A stretch of DNA of 64,000 nt, taken from contig NZ_JAPEMI010000001.1 in NCBI RefSeq assembly GCF_026342835.1, positions 2,486,501-2,550,500 of the forward strand, written 5' to 3'. The position numbers and the translations under genes are program-made. Below are positions 23,916 through 33,352 of this stretch, one piece after another. The notes beneath the pieces are model-generated. The model was not told the origin of the DNA. It saw nothing but the letters and a program-made list of their open reading frames with translations, and did no database searches. The stretch's first letter is position 1. Each line of letters starts with the position of its first letter. This stretch comes from Streptomyces sp. NBC_00154 (lineage in GTDB: Bacteria > Actinomycetota > Actinomycetes > Streptomycetales > Streptomycetaceae).

Positions 23916-25133
23916 ATGCCCAACAGCACCTCCACCTCCGGCAGTAGTCCCGTGCCCGCGCCCGCCCCCGCGCCCACCGACACCACCGACCACCGGCCCG
24001 TCTACGTCGTCGGCGGCGGCCCCGGCGGTCTCGCCGCCGCGGCGGCCCTGCGCGAGCAAGGGGTACGGGCCGTCGTGCTGGAGAAGTCCGGAAGCATCGG
24101 CGCGTCCTGGCGCGGCCATTACGACCGGCTGCACCTGCACACCACCCGACGCTGGTCCGCGCTGCCGGGGCTCGCGATGCCACGCCGGTTCGGACGCTGG
24201 GTGTCCCGCGACCATGTGGTGCGCTACCTGGAGAAGTACGTCGAACACCACGAGCTGGAGGTGGTGACGGGCGTCGAGGTGACCCGCATCGACCGGGCTG
24301 CCGACGGCACCGGGTGGCAGCTGACCGCGACCGGCGGCCGGGTGCTGACCGGGCGGGCCGTCGTCCTGGCCACCGGCTACAACCACACCCCGCGGATCCC
24401 GGACTGGGCCGGCCGCGACACCTTCGCCGGCGAGCTGGTGCACGCCCGCGACTACCGCAACCCCGCCCCGTACGCGGGCAAGGACGTCCTCGTCGTCGGG
24501 ATCGGCAACACCGGCGCGGAGATCGCCGTGGACCTGGTGGAGGGCGGCGCTTCCCGGGTACGGATCGCGGTACGCACCGTTCCGCACATCGTGCGCCGCT
24601 CGACGGCGGGCTGGCCCGCGCAGGCGACCGGCATCCTGGTCCGCAGACTGCCGGTGCGGCTGGTCGACCGGGCCGGCCGGCTGATGGCCAAGGTCGCCGT
24701 GCCCGACCTCGCCGAACAGGGTCTGCCCCGCCCGGACACGGGCCTCTATTCACGGGTCAAGGACGGCGCCATCCCGGTCCAGGACGTGGGGCTGATCGAC
24801 GCCGTGCGGGGCGGCCGCGTGGTGCCGGTGGCAACGGTCGAGTCGTTCGACAAGGAAGCGGTCGTACTGGCCGACGGGACCCGGATCACCCCGGACGCGG
24901 TGATCGCGGCGACCGGCTACCGGCGGGCCCTGGAACCGCTGGTCGGACACCTCGACGTGCTGGACGCACGCGGGCGGCCGGTGGTGCACGGCAGCCGCAC
25001 ACCGAAGCACGCACCCGGGCTCTACTTCACCGGGTTCACCAATCCGATCAGCGGCATGTTCCGCGAAATGGCCCTGGATGCACGGAAGATCGCCAGGAAG
25101 CTGGCGAAGGACACCGGCCGCCTCCGCCCCTGA
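23916..25133 (+). CDS. Flavin-containing monooxygenase-like NAD(P)/FAD oxidoreductase
   Basis: A 405-aa class B flavin monooxygenase-like protein. The FAD Rossmann motif GGGPGG is at about 33-38, the NADPH motif GIGNTG near 194, and ATGY motifs appear as VVLATGYNH and VIAATGYRR. The segment SIGASWRGHYDRLHLHTTRRW is typical of plant-YUCCA-like and bacterial FMO proteins. Such enzymes oxygenate N, S or carbonyl carbon using NADPH and O2. The N-terminus has an Ala/Pro-rich extension of about 20 residues. It is divergent from doxX, with one CTGAC operator and one separate palindrome in the gap, so regulon membership is possible but not shown. It ends at a shared terminator. Confidence 0.82.
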   Translation: MPNSTSTSGSSPVPAPAPAPTDTTDHRPVYVVGGGPGGLAAAAALREQGVRAVVLEKSGSIGASWRGHYDRLHLHTTRRWSALPGLAMPRRFGRWVSRDHVVRYLEKYVEHHELEVVTGVEVTRIDRAADGTGWQLTATGGRVLTGRAVVLATGYNHTPRIPDWAGRDTFAGELVHARDYRNPAPYAGKDVLVVGIGNTGAEIAVDLVEGGASRVRIAVRTVPHIVRRSTAGWPAQATGILVRRLPVRLVDRAGRLMAKVAVPDLAEQGLPRPDTGLYSRVKDGAIPVQDVGLIDAVRGGRVVPVATVESFDKEAVVLADGTRITPDAVIAATGYRRALEPLVGHLDVLDARGRPVVHGSRTPKHAPGLYFTGFTNPISGMFREMALDARKIARKLAKDTGRLRP

Positions 25134-25206
25134 CCCGGACCTTTTGACCGCGTCGACATCACCACCGGGCAGCCGGCGGACCCGCCTGCCCGGCAATCGG
25201 TGCATG

Positions 25207-25240
25207 GAGAAGGGCCTCCGCAACCATGGAGGCCCTTCTC
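25207..25240. terminator. Bidirectional terminator between convergent genes
   Basis: A perfect 13-bp stem GAGAAGGGCCTCC (25207-25219 with 25228-25240) with an 8-base loop, between the monooxygenase and the secreted propeller protein. Confidence 0.9.
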
Positions 25241-25254
25241 GCTCCCGCCGGGCC

Positions 25255-27228
25255 CTACTTGGTGAAGATGAAGTACTTCCAGGCGCCGTGGGTGGTGGAG
25301 TTCACGTTGTCGCCGGAGGAGTTGTTGACGTACGAGGAGCGCATGCGCATCCGGTAGCCGGTGTCGTGCGTGCCGCCGAGCGTCACGACGGACTTGCCGC
25401 TGGTGCCGAGCTTGAAGTACTCCCAGCCCGCGTCGTACCACTTGCCCTGGTAGTAGATCTCCAGGCTCAGCTTCTGGGAACGGCCCTTGTAGTACGTCAT
25501 GGTCGTGGTGAAGACCGGGTCGGTCTTCTTGTGGAAGTACGCGTACGAGGTCGAGCCGATCTTCGCCGTCCTGTACTGCTTGGCCACCGACGTGGAGACC
25601 TTGACCTTGGCGTACGCGACGGACTTCGCGGTCTTCGACGCGTAGCGGGCGTCGCCCGCGAAGACGGCGGTGACGGTGGTGTCACGGGTCATGTCCACGG
25701 TGGCGGACAGGTTGCCCTTGGAGTTGACCGTGCCCCGCTTGACCAGCTTCTTCGGCTTGTCCGTGCCGAACGGGTCGGCCCAGATCTCGACCGTCCGGTT
25801 CTTGTACGTCGTACCGAGGTGCGCCGTGAACGAGACATCGGTGCCGTACGAGTACAGGGCGCCGTTGTGGTTCAGCGTCAGCGAGGGCGTCGCCCGCGAG
25901 ACGGCGACCGAGGCGCACGCGGAGGCCGTGGTGTGCGTGGCGTCACCGGCGTACGACACCTTGTACGTGACCTTGCCGCCCGCGGGCGGGGTGTCCGTGA
26001 ACGAGAACGCGCCGTTCGCGGCGACCGTGCTCGTACCGAGCGACTTGCCCTTCGGGCTGTCGAGGTCGGTACGGACGACCGTGACCTTCGCGTCCGCCGG
26101 GAACGGCTTGTCGGAGGTCAGCCTCCCGGTGGCGCCGAGTTGCTTGCCGCGGGTCGCCCGGGCGGGAGCGGAGACGGTCGCCGTGACCGAGTAGCGGGCA
26201 GCGTCGTCGAGGACGCGGAGGTAGGTCCTGCCCTGTCCCCGGGCGATGGCGAACAGCCGACTGCCGTCCGGCGCCCAGCTCAGCCCCTGGGCGGCGATGA
26301 TGTCGCCACCGGACGCGGACGCGCCGTACGTGTACGTGCGGAACGGCTCCGTCATGCCCGGCTTGAAGACGAAGACGTCCTTGTCGTACGGGCTGTTGGC
26401 GGCCAGGGCGACCGTGCCGTCCGGTGCGATGGCGGCGGAGTCGGGGCCGTACGCGTCGATCGGGTAGCCGCCGGTGCGGGTCAGGTCACCGGCGTTGATC
26501 GCGGTCGCCTCGTATGAGGAGGTACCCGAGGTGGTGACGATCTGCGCGCCGTCGGCACTGAGCGCGAAGTCCGCCATATCGCTGCGGGCATCGGCCTGCG
26601 TCCCCTCCTTGCGCAGGACGGGGGCGCCGGTGGACACGTCGTACACGGCCAGCTCCGACCAGGTGCCGTGGAATCCGAGCACCAGGGTGTTCCCGGCGGA
26701 CTCCAGCTCGGGGGCACCGGTCCACGCATTGCCGGGGAGCTGGTCGAGAGCGATCTCGGGGGTGCCCTGCGCGGGGTCGAACGAGCCCAGGTTGCGCGAG
26801 GACGCCTGCCCGTACGCGAACCAGACCCGGCCGCCCGCCACCGCTACGGTCTGCGGATCGGTGTTCTCGCCGGTGGCGTACCGGGCGGCCGCGGTCGAGC
26901 CGGTCGTCTCGATGGCCACGACGGCGTCGGCGCCCGGGAGGGCCGCGTAGACGAATCCGGAGTCGGGCGAGATCGCCAGATCCCGCACGCCGGAGAGATC
27001 CGGGACGGTCGCCACGACCCGGCCCGTGTAGTCGGTGACGACGACCTTGTTGCCGGTCGGGTCGCTGATGTACACCCGCTTGTGGACGCCGTCCACGGCG
27101 ATGTCGCCGTACGAGGTGATCGGCAGGGCGCCGGCGGAGTCGGCCGCCGCCGGTCCTGCGGTGCCGACGGCCATGACCGTCGAACTGAAAAGGACCGCGA
27201 GCGCGGTCGCCACGGTGCGCATGCGCAC
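25255..27228 (-). CDS. Secreted beta-propeller protein with Ig-like/SdrD-type repeats
   Basis: A 657-aa exported protein. The signal peptide MRMRTVATALAVLFSSTVMA with GTAGPAAADS gives likely cleavage near residue 30. The N-terminal half (about 40-350) is a YncE/NHL-like propeller with repeated SPDSGFVYAALPGADAVV and IAPDGTVALAANS strands. Two or three Ig-like bacterial domains follow (RLTSDKPFPADAKVTVVRTD, YKVSYAGDATHTTAS, TVTAVFAGDARYASKTAKS), and a C-terminal domain rich in Tyr, Lys and Thr ends HGAWKYFIFTK. This layout suggests a cell-surface or matrix protein. No catalytic motif is seen. The start is GTG 27228, with GGGGG nine bases upstream; ATG 27222 is the alternative. Confidence 0.85.
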   Translation of the reverse strand: MRMRTVATALAVLFSSTVMAVGTAGPAAADSAGALPITSYGDIAVDGVHKRVYISDPTGNKVVVTDYTGRVVATVPDLSGVRDLAISPDSGFVYAALPGADAVVAIETTGSTAAARYATGENTDPQTVAVAGGRVWFAYGQASSRNLGSFDPAQGTPEIALDQLPGNAWTGAPELESAGNTLVLGFHGTWSELAVYDVSTGAPVLRKEGTQADARSDMADFALSADGAQIVTTSGTSSYEATAINAGDLTRTGGYPIDAYGPDSAAIAPDGTVALAANSPYDKDVFVFKPGMTEPFRTYTYGASASGGDIIAAQGLSWAPDGSRLFAIARGQGRTYLRVLDDAARYSVTATVSAPARATRGKQLGATGRLTSDKPFPADAKVTVVRTDLDSPKGKSLGTSTVAANGAFSFTDTPPAGGKVTYKVSYAGDATHTTASACASVAVSRATPSLTLNHNGALYSYGTDVSFTAHLGTTYKNRTVEIWADPFGTDKPKKLVKRGTVNSKGNLSATVDMTRDTTVTAVFAGDARYASKTAKSVAYAKVKVSTSVAKQYRTAKIGSTSYAYFHKKTDPVFTTTMTYYKGRSQKLSLEIYYQGKWYDAGWEYFKLGTSGKSVVTLGGTHDTGYRMRMRSSYVNNSSGDNVNSTTHGAWKYFIFTK

Positions 27229-27602
27229 GTTGATGAACCCCCAGGGAGAAACCCGGTTCGGTCGGCCGGGTGACGAGTCGGGCCGCGCGACACCCGCACA
27301 TCGTCATGTGAAGAAGGTGAAGACAACGTGAAGGGCGCGGCCGCACGCGCAGCGTATGTCATGACTGCGGCAAATGGGGAGAGGTTCCTGTGGGGCGGCT
27401 GTGCGGCCCGGGGGCCGAAGCGCCCCGGCCCCCCGGACCTCGGGCGCGCAAAGGGGCGGGGAATCCCGGCCAGGGCCCGTCCAGCCTTTGCCTTCCTACC
27501 CATTCCTGACTGAGCGTCAGTTCAGTAACCTGACATGGCGTCAGCTAATTGGATGCGGGCGCCCCGAGCCCGGACGGACCTCTAGCAGGAGTGGGCGGAA
27601 CG
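27229..27602. other. 374-base divergent promoter region with tandem operators
   Basis: Between the secreted propeller gene (leftward) and the ADP-forming ligase gene (rightward). The left part up to about 27500 shows no convincing gene; short open frames here are G/C-rich noise. The right part holds two regulon operators (27506-27520, 27530-27544), and then a G-rich stretch with GGAG at 27586 before the ATG at 27603. Confidence 0.7.
27506..27544. promoter_or_regulatory. Tandem regulon operators CTGAC-TGAGC-GTCAG and CTGAC-ATGGC-GTCAG
   Basis: Two perfect sites, 27506-27520 and 27530-27544, 24 bases apart start to start. The spacing would allow two dimers to bind side by side. This is the only doubled site in the window, ahead of the ADP-forming ligase/hydratase operon. 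Confidence 0.88.
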
Positions 27603-29831
27603 ATGCTTGGATCGACTCACGGCACCCTCACCACACACTTCCGCGCCCGGGTGGTGGCCTGCGGCGAGGAACCGCACGCCGCCGTCCACAGCATGACGGC
27701 CACCGCCGCGGAACGCGATCTCGACGTCAGCGGCCGCCCGCTGCACGCGCCTGTGCCCGACCTGGACCGGTTCTTCCGGCCCGAGTCCGTCGCCGTCATC
27801 GGGGCATCCGACGCCGAGGGCCGGCCCCGTACCGGCATCACCCGGCAGCTCGTCGCCTGGGCCGAGCGGGTCGGGGCACGCCTGCACCCGGTCCATCCCA
27901 CCCGGGAGTCCGTCTTCGGCCGCCCCTGCTCCCCTTCCGTCGCGGACCTGCCGGAGCAGGTCGATCTGGCGGTGCTGCTGGTCGGCGACCCGCTCCCGGT
28001 GATCGAGGAACTCGGGCAGGCCAAGGTGAAGTTCGCGGTCGCCTTCGCCTCGGGTTTCGCCGAGACCGGCGAAGAGGGCGCCGCCGCCCAGGCGCGGCTG
28101 GCGGCCGCGGTGGAGCGGTCGGGGCTGCGGCTGCTCGGACCGAACACCAACCTCAACGCGTTCGAGGCGTTCCGGGACGACCTCGACGGGCCGGCGATCG
28201 CCCTGATCACCCAGTCCGGCCACCAGGGCCGCCCCGTCTACACCCTCCAGGAGCTGGGCGTACGGCTGTCGCACTGGGCGCCCACGGGCAACGAGGCGGA
28301 TCTGGAGACGGCCGACTTCATCTCGTACTTCTCGCAGCACCCCGAGGTCGGGGCCATCGCCTGCTACGTGGAAGGGCTCAAGGACGGGCGTTCCTTTCTG
28401 CTCGCCGCCGACCGGGCGGCACGAGCCGGGGTTCCGGTCGTGGCGGTCAAGGTGGGGCGTACGGAGACGGGGGCCAGGACGGCCGCGTCACACACCGGCA
28501 AGCTGACCGGCGCCGACCAGGTGGTGGACGCGGCGATGCGGCAGTTCGGCGTGATCCGGGTGGACGGGCTCGACGAACTCCAGGACACCGCGGCCCTGCT
28601 GGCCCGGGCGCGGAAACCGCAGGCCGACGGGGTCGTCGTGTATTCGATCTCGGGCGGCACGGGCGCGCACTTCTCGGACCTCGCAACGGGGGCGGGGCTG
28701 AAGCTCCCCACCCTGTCCGAGGAGAAGCAGCGCGAGCTGCACGAGTGGATTCCCGGCTATCTGAACGTTGCGAACCCGGTCGACAACGGCGGGCATCCGG
28801 TCGGCGACTGGCGCGGCCGGAAGATCATCGACGCTGTCCTCGCCGACCCGGACGTCGGGGTGCTGATCTGCCCGATCACCGGCCCGTTCCCCCCGATGAG
28901 CGACAGGCTCGCGCAGGACCTGGTGGATGCGGCGGAGACCACGGACAAGCTGGTGTGCGTGGTGTGGGGATCGCCGGTCGGTACGGAGGACGCGTACCGC
29001 ACGACGCTGCTCGGCTCGTCGCGCGTCGCCACCTTCCGCACGTTCGGCAACTGCATCACCGCCGTGAAGGCCTATCTGGACCACCACCGGTTCGCCGGCT
29101 CGTACCGCTCGCCCTTCGACGAGGCGCCGCGCACGCCGTCGCCCTCGTTCCGCAAGGCGCAGGCCCTGATGCGTCCGGGCCACCAGCTGAGCGAGCACGC
29201 GGCGAAGCAGCTTCTGCGGGCGTACGGCATCCGCGTCCCGCGCGAGCAACTGGTCACCAGCGCGGCGGCGGCCGTCCGGGCGGCGGGTCTGGTCGGCTAC
29301 CCGGTCGTCATGAAGGCGTCCGGCGCGCGGCTGGCCCACAAGACGGAGCTCGGGCTGGTCAAGGTCGGGCTCACCTCCGCCAGCCAGGTCCGCGACGCGT
29401 ACCGCGAACTGACCGACATCGCCCGCTACGAGGGCATCGAGCTGGACGGCGTCCTGGTCTGCCAGATGATCGAGCGGGGCGTCGAAATGATGGTCGGCGT
29501 CACGCACGATGCCCTGTTCGGGCCGACGGTGACGGTCGGGCTCGGCGGCGTCCTCGTGGAGGTACTGCACGATGCGGCGATGCGGGTGCCGCCGTTCGGC
29601 GAGGACCAGGCGCGGGCGATGCTCGGCGAACTGCGCGGCCGGGCCCTGCTGGAAGGCGTACGCGGCGGACCGCCGGTGGATGTCGACGCGCTCGTCGAGG
29701 TCGTGCTGCGCGTCCAGCGGATGGCACTGGAACTGGGCGACGACCTCTCCGAACTGGACATCAACCCGCTGATGGTGCTGAGCCGCGGGCAGGGCGCGGT
29801 GGCGCTGGACGCGCTCGCCGTCTGCCGCTGA
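27603..29831 (+). CDS. ADP-forming acyl-CoA ligase family protein (acetate-CoA ligase-like)
   Basis: A 742-aa protein of the NDP-forming acyl-CoA synthetase superfamily. Order: CoA-binding Rossmann domain (about 50-170, FFRPESVAVIGASDAEGRPRT), succinyl-CoA-synthetase-like domains (about 180-480, SGHQGRPVYTLQELGVRLSHW, SISGGTGAHFSD) and a C-terminal ATP-grasp domain (about 510-740, AKQLLRAYGIRVPREQLV, YPVVMKASGARLAHKTELGLV, ELDINPLMVL). Members make a CoA ester with ATP to ADP and phosphate; several actinobacterial relatives act on unusual acids. ATG 27603 follows a GGAG/GGCGGA stretch. The tandem operator lies just upstream, and an enoyl-CoA hydratase follows. A specific substrate cannot be read from sequence. 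Confidence 0.85.
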   Translation: MLGSTHGTLTTHFRARVVACGEEPHAAVHSMTATAAERDLDVSGRPLHAPVPDLDRFFRPESVAVIGASDAEGRPRTGITRQLVAWAERVGARLHPVHPTRESVFGRPCSPSVADLPEQVDLAVLLVGDPLPVIEELGQAKVKFAVAFASGFAETGEEGAAAQARLAAAVERSGLRLLGPNTNLNAFEAFRDDLDGPAIALITQSGHQGRPVYTLQELGVRLSHWAPTGNEADLETADFISYFSQHPEVGAIACYVEGLKDGRSFLLAADRAARAGVPVVAVKVGRTETGARTAASHTGKLTGADQVVDAAMRQFGVIRVDGLDELQDTAALLARARKPQADGVVVYSISGGTGAHFSDLATGAGLKLPTLSEEKQRELHEWIPGYLNVANPVDNGGHPVGDWRGRKIIDAVLADPDVGVLICPITGPFPPMSDRLAQDLVDAAETTDKLVCVVWGSPVGTEDAYRTTLLGSSRVATFRTFGNCITAVKAYLDHHRFAGSYRSPFDEAPRTPSPSFRKAQALMRPGHQLSEHAAKQLLRAYGIRVPREQLVTSAAAAVRAAGLVGYPVVMKASGARLAHKTELGLVKVGLTSASQVRDAYRELTDIARYEGIELDGVLVCQMIERGVEMMVGVTHDALFGPTVTVGLGGVLVEVLHDAAMRVPPFGEDQARAMLGELRGRALLEGVRGGPPVDVDALVEVVLRVQRMALELGDDLSELDINPLMVLSRGQGAVALDALAVCR

Positions 29832-29862
29832 CCACCTACGCCACCTGCCGAGGAGCCGCCTC

Positions 29863-30693
29863 ATGCCGTCCTCCCCCGAAGACACCCCCGGGTCCGCCGA
29901 CCCGCTTGACTCATTGGTACTCCACGCCACTGACAACGGCGTCTCATGGATCACTCTCAACCGCCCCGAAGCGATGAACGCCGTCACCTGGGACCAGCGG
30001 GAACGCCTCATCGCCCTCCTCTCCCGGGCCTCCGCCGACCCGGCGGTCCGGGCCGTCGTCCTGACCGCCACCGGCCGCGGCTTCTGCGCGGGCGCCGACC
30101 TGCGCGGCGTCCCGTCCACCGGCGACCGGGTCCCCGGCGATGTGGCCCGCACCATCCGGCTCGGCGCGCAGCGCCTGATCGCGGCGGTCCTGGACTGCGA
30201 GAAGCCGGTGATCGCGGCCGTCAACGGTACGGCGGCCGGCATCGGCGCACACCTGGCGTTCGCCTGCGACCTGGTACTGGCCGCCGACTCGGCGAAGTTC
30301 ATCGAGGTGTTCGTACGCCGCGGCCTCGTACCGGACGGCGGCGGCGCGTACCTGCTGCCCCGCCTGATCGGACCGCAGCGTGCCAAGGAGCTGATGTTCT
30401 TCGGCGACGCACTCCCCGCGGCGGAGGCGGAACGCCTGGGCCTGGTCAACCGAGTGGTCCCGGCCGAGGAGTTGACGGCGACGGCCCGCGCATGGTCGCA
30501 ACGCCTGGCGGACGGTCCGACCCGTGCCCTCGCCCTCGCCAAACAGCTGGTCAACGCATCCCTGGACGCCGACCGTGCAACGGCGTTCGCCGCCGAGGCA
30601 ATGGCCCAGGAGATCAACATGACCACGCAGGACGCGGGCGAGGGAGTGGCGAGCTTCGTGGAACGCCGCGCACCGAAGTACCGGGGACTGTGA
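29863..30693 (+). CDS. Enoyl-CoA hydratase/isomerase family protein, copy 2
   Basis: A 276-aa crotonase-fold enzyme. WITLNRPEAMNAVTWDQRE starts the fold. Oxyanion-hole segments are GRGFCAGADLRG and NGTAAGIGAHLAFACDLVLA. The second acidic site reads RRGLVPDGGGAYLLPRLIG, the Asp version seen in PaaG-type isomerases and steroid EchA-like hydratases. The first usual Glu is replaced in AGIGAHLA, so isomerisation rather than simple hydration is plausible. It follows the ADP-forming ligase by 31 bases and shares its tandem operator. It is unlike copy 1 (9110-9889) outside the core motifs. Confidence 0.87.
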   Translation: MPSSPEDTPGSADPLDSLVLHATDNGVSWITLNRPEAMNAVTWDQRERLIALLSRASADPAVRAVVLTATGRGFCAGADLRGVPSTGDRVPGDVARTIRLGAQRLIAAVLDCEKPVIAAVNGTAAGIGAHLAFACDLVLAADSAKFIEVFVRRGLVPDGGGAYLLPRLIGPQRAKELMFFGDALPAAEAERLGLVNRVVPAEELTATARAWSQRLADGPTRALALAKQLVNASLDADRATAFAAEAMAQEINMTTQDAGEGVASFVERRAPKYRGL

Positions 30694-30716
30694 CGATCCG
30701 GCTCAGCCCTTCTTAT

Positions 30717-30731
30717 CTGACGCTCCGTCAG
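30717..30731. promoter_or_regulatory. Regulon operator CTGAC-GCTCC-GTCAG before the flavin reductase gene
   Basis: Perfect arms, 24 bases after the hydratase stop and 17 bases before the flavin reductase start. It gives this gene its own control point although it lies downstream of the ligase-hydratase operon. Confidence 0.85.
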
Positions 30732-30748
30732 CTTAACTGGGAGATGTG

Positions 30749-31360
30749 ATGGGACACGCAGGCATGGCCGCCACCGCCATCCGGTACCTCAGGTCCGTCG
30801 GCGCCGCCACAACCGCCGGCCCGGCACCGGTCGATCCGCTGCCGCGCCCCGATCTGCGGGCCGTCGCGGACGACGAGCGGCTGCCCGTCGATCCGGCCGA
30901 ATTCCGGCGCGTGCTCGGTCACTTCGCGACCGGTGTCACCGTCGTCACCGCCCACGCCCCGGACGGCCCTGCGGGGTTCGCCTGCCAGTCGTTCGCCTCG
31001 CTCTCCCTCGACCCGCCGCTGGTCACCTTCATGGTCGCCCGCACGTCGACGACCTGGCCACGCATCGCCCGCGCCGGGGCGTTCTGCGTCAACATCCTGG
31101 GCGCGGAGCAGGACGCGTTGTGCCGGGGGTTCGCGGTGAGCGGGGCCGACAAGTTCGCCGGGGTGACGTACGGGGCCGCTCCCGCGACCGGGTCGCCGCT
31201 GCTGGCCTCCGTACCCGCCTGGGTCGACTGCCGCATCCAGGCCGTCCACACGGGCGGCGACCATCTGATCGTGGTCGGGCGGGTGGAGGCGCTGGGGGCG
31301 GCGGACGGGGTCGCTCCGCTGCTGTTCCACCGGGGGGCGTTCGGCCGCTTCAACGGGTGA
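30749..31360 (+). CDS. Flavin reductase-family protein (HpaC/HsaB-like)
   Basis: A 203-aa protein with a flavin-reductase split-barrel domain from about residue 50: FRRVLGHFATGVTVVTAHAP, GFACQSFASLSLDPPLVTFMVARTSTTWPRI and FCVNILGAEQDALCRGFA are the canonical segments. Such proteins reduce FMN or FAD with NAD(P)H and pass it to a partner monooxygenase; HsaB does this for HsaA in steroid A-ring cleavage. No HsaA-type oxygenase lies in the window, so the partner is unknown. A leading 45-residue extension is less conserved, so a later start is possible. TGGGAG at 30738-30743 supports ATG 30749. Confidence 0.87.
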   Translation: MGHAGMAATAIRYLRSVGAATTAGPAPVDPLPRPDLRAVADDERLPVDPAEFRRVLGHFATGVTVVTAHAPDGPAGFACQSFASLSLDPPLVTFMVARTSTTWPRIARAGAFCVNILGAEQDALCRGFAVSGADKFAGVTYGAAPATGSPLLASVPAWVDCRIQAVHTGGDHLIVVGRVEALGAADGVAPLLFHRGAFGRFNG

Positions 31361-31437
31361 GCGTGTACCGGCGTGGTGCGTCGATGCCGACGTACTGCCG
31401 GCCGGGCTTCGGACTTCGCGCACGGTCGGCGACCGCC

Positions 31438-32787
31438 TCAGCCGGTGCCGGTCAGCGCCGCCGGCTCCGGGGTCTGCGCCTGCCGCCGGATCACCAGCGC
31501 CATCAGCGCCGCCGTCGCGCACAGCGCCCCCGACGCGTACCAGACCATGTCGTACGAGCCGAACACATCGCGCGCCACACCGCCCAGGAACGCCACCAGT
31601 GCTGCGCCGACCTGGTGGGAGGCGAGGACCCAGCCGAAGACGATCGCGCTGTCGTCGCCGTACTGTTCGCGGCACAGGGCCAGTGTCGGCGGGACCGTGG
31701 CCACCCAGTCCAGGCCGTAGAACACGATGAAGAAGACCATCGGCGGGTGCACCGTCGGCGCCATCAGCATCGGCAGGAAGAGCAGCGAGATGCCGCGCAG
31801 CGCGTAGTAGACGGCGAGCAGCCGGCGGGCGTCGAAGCGGTCGGTGAGCCAGCCGGAGAAGATCGTGCCGATGATGTCGAAGACCCCGATGACGGCGAGC
31901 AGCGAGGCCGCTGCCGTGATGGGCATGCCGTGGTCGTGGGCCGACGGCACGAAGTGCGTACGGATCAGGCCGTTGGTCGATGCGCCGCAGATCGCGAACG
32001 TGCCCGCGAGCAGCCAGAACGGTCCGGTGCGGGCGGCGTCGAACAGGACGCGTACGGTACGCGCCGCCGCACCCCGGGCGGGCGCCGGCTTCTCCACGTA
32101 CGAGCCGCCGTAGGGGGCCAGGCCCACATCGGCCGGGTGGTCGCGCATCAGGAGCCAGACGAACGGGACGACGACGAGCGCGGCCAGCGCGACGGTCACC
32201 GAGGCCGGCCGCCAGCCGTGCTCCTCGACGATCCAGGCGCACAGCGGCAGGAAGACCAACTGGCCGGAGGCGCCGGCCGCGGTGAGGATGCCGGTGACCA
32301 GGCCGCGCCTGGCGACGAACCAGCGGTTGGTGACCGTTGCCGAGAAGGCCAACGCCATCGAGCCGGTACCGAGACCGACGAGCAGGCCCCAATAGATCAT
32401 CAGCTGCCAGGAAGCCGTCATCCAGACACTGGCCAGGGCTCCCGCCGCGACCGTGGACAGGGCCACGACGACGACCCGGCGGATGCCGAACCGGTCCATC
32501 AGCGCGGCGGCGAACGGCGCGGTCAGTCCGTACAGCGCCATGTCGATCGAGACGGCCAGCCCGATCTCCCCGCGCGACCAGCCGAACTCCGTGTGCAGCG
32601 GGTCGATGAGGAGGCCGGGCAGGGAGTTGAACGCGGCGCCGCCGATGATCGTCACGAACGTGACGACGGCGACGATCCAGGCACGGTGGATGCGCGGGCG
32701 GGACGGCTTGCGGTCGGCCGGGCGGGCGTCGTCCTGCGCGGGACCTGCGGCGGCGCTATCGGTTGTCTGGGTCACGTCACCCAGCAT
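31438..32787 (-). CDS. MFS transporter, OFA/monocarboxylate-porter-like
   Basis: A 449-aa major-facilitator protein with twelve predicted helices. RAWIVAVVTFVTIIGGAAF opens the first, FGWSRGEIGLAVSIDMALYG follows, and the motif-A loop DRFGIRRVVVVAL comes between helices 2 and 3. The pattern GWSRGEI and NRWFVARRGLVTGI is typical of oxalate/formate and monocarboxylate porters, so an organic acid is the likely substrate. No CTGAC operator lies upstream, so membership in the regulon is doubtful despite its location. The start is uncertain (32802, 32787 or a GTG at 32775); none has an ideal ribosome site. Confidence 0.85.
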   Translation of the reverse strand: MLGDVTQTTDSAAAGPAQDDARPADRKPSRPRIHRAWIVAVVTFVTIIGGAAFNSLPGLLIDPLHTEFGWSRGEIGLAVSIDMALYGLTAPFAAALMDRFGIRRVVVVALSTVAAGALASVWMTASWQLMIYWGLLVGLGTGSMALAFSATVTNRWFVARRGLVTGILTAAGASGQLVFLPLCAWIVEEHGWRPASVTVALAALVVVPFVWLLMRDHPADVGLAPYGGSYVEKPAPARGAAARTVRVLFDAARTGPFWLLAGTFAICGASTNGLIRTHFVPSAHDHGMPITAAASLLAVIGVFDIIGTIFSGWLTDRFDARRLLAVYYALRGISLLFLPMLMAPTVHPPMVFFIVFYGLDWVATVPPTLALCREQYGDDSAIVFGWVLASHQVGAALVAFLGGVARDVFGSYDMVWYASGALCATAALMALVIRRQAQTPEPAALTGTG

Positions 32788-32936
32788 CCGGTCCCGGGGC
32801 ATCTCCTCACGAGTGGCCCGAGGGACATGGTTCGTAGGGATCGGGCCATGGGGGAAGGCGTACGATCATCCGTCGGCCGGGGCGAACGCTCACCCGGCCG
32901 AATGAGACGGACGAGCCGATCGAACCGGGGGATCTC

Positions 32937-33269
32937 ATGCAATGGGTCGCGCGTCAGCAGTTCCATCACCGTTCCGCACTGATGCAGGCGTGGGGCGCCG
33001 GACTGCTGCTCATCGCCGCCGGGCTCTGGATCTGGCTGGCGTTCCTGCTGGTGGATCAGGCGGACGCGTACTGCTACCGCGTCACCATGCAGTGCACGGT
33101 GGTGTCGGAACTGCCCAAGCAGCTCACCGTCCTGGCGGTCTCCGGACCGCTCTCCGTCCTCGGCTCCGCGCTGCTCGTCGGTGGCAGTGTGCGCAGGCAG
33201 ACCAGTGCGCATGTCTTCCAGGTCATCGAGATGCAGAAGTCCGAGGAGCGGGACCGGCAGAAGCGCTGA
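32937..33269 (+). CDS. Small hypothetical membrane protein
   Basis: A 110-aa protein with two clear transmembrane segments (GAGLLLIAAGLWIWLAFLLV; LTVLAVSGPLSVLGSALLVGG), separated by a short loop with two Cys (AYCYRVTMQCTVV) likely on the outer face, where they could pair. The basic C-terminus RQTSAHVFQVIEMQKSEERDRQKR is probably cytoplasmic. G-rich GGGG lies just before the ATG at 32937. It is monocistronic, divergent from one MFS gene and convergent with the next. No function is recognised. Confidence 0.7.
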   Translation: MQWVARQQFHHRSALMQAWGAGLLLIAAGLWIWLAFLLVDQADAYCYRVTMQCTVVSELPKQLTVLAVSGPLSVLGSALLVGGSVRRQTSAHVFQVIEMQKSEERDRQKR

Positions 33270-33352
33270 CGGCCGTCGGCCCGGCCGGACTGCAGCCGTC
33301 CGGGCGGCCGCCAGGCGGTGCGCGGACCGGGCCCCCGCCGCGGTCGCCCGGC

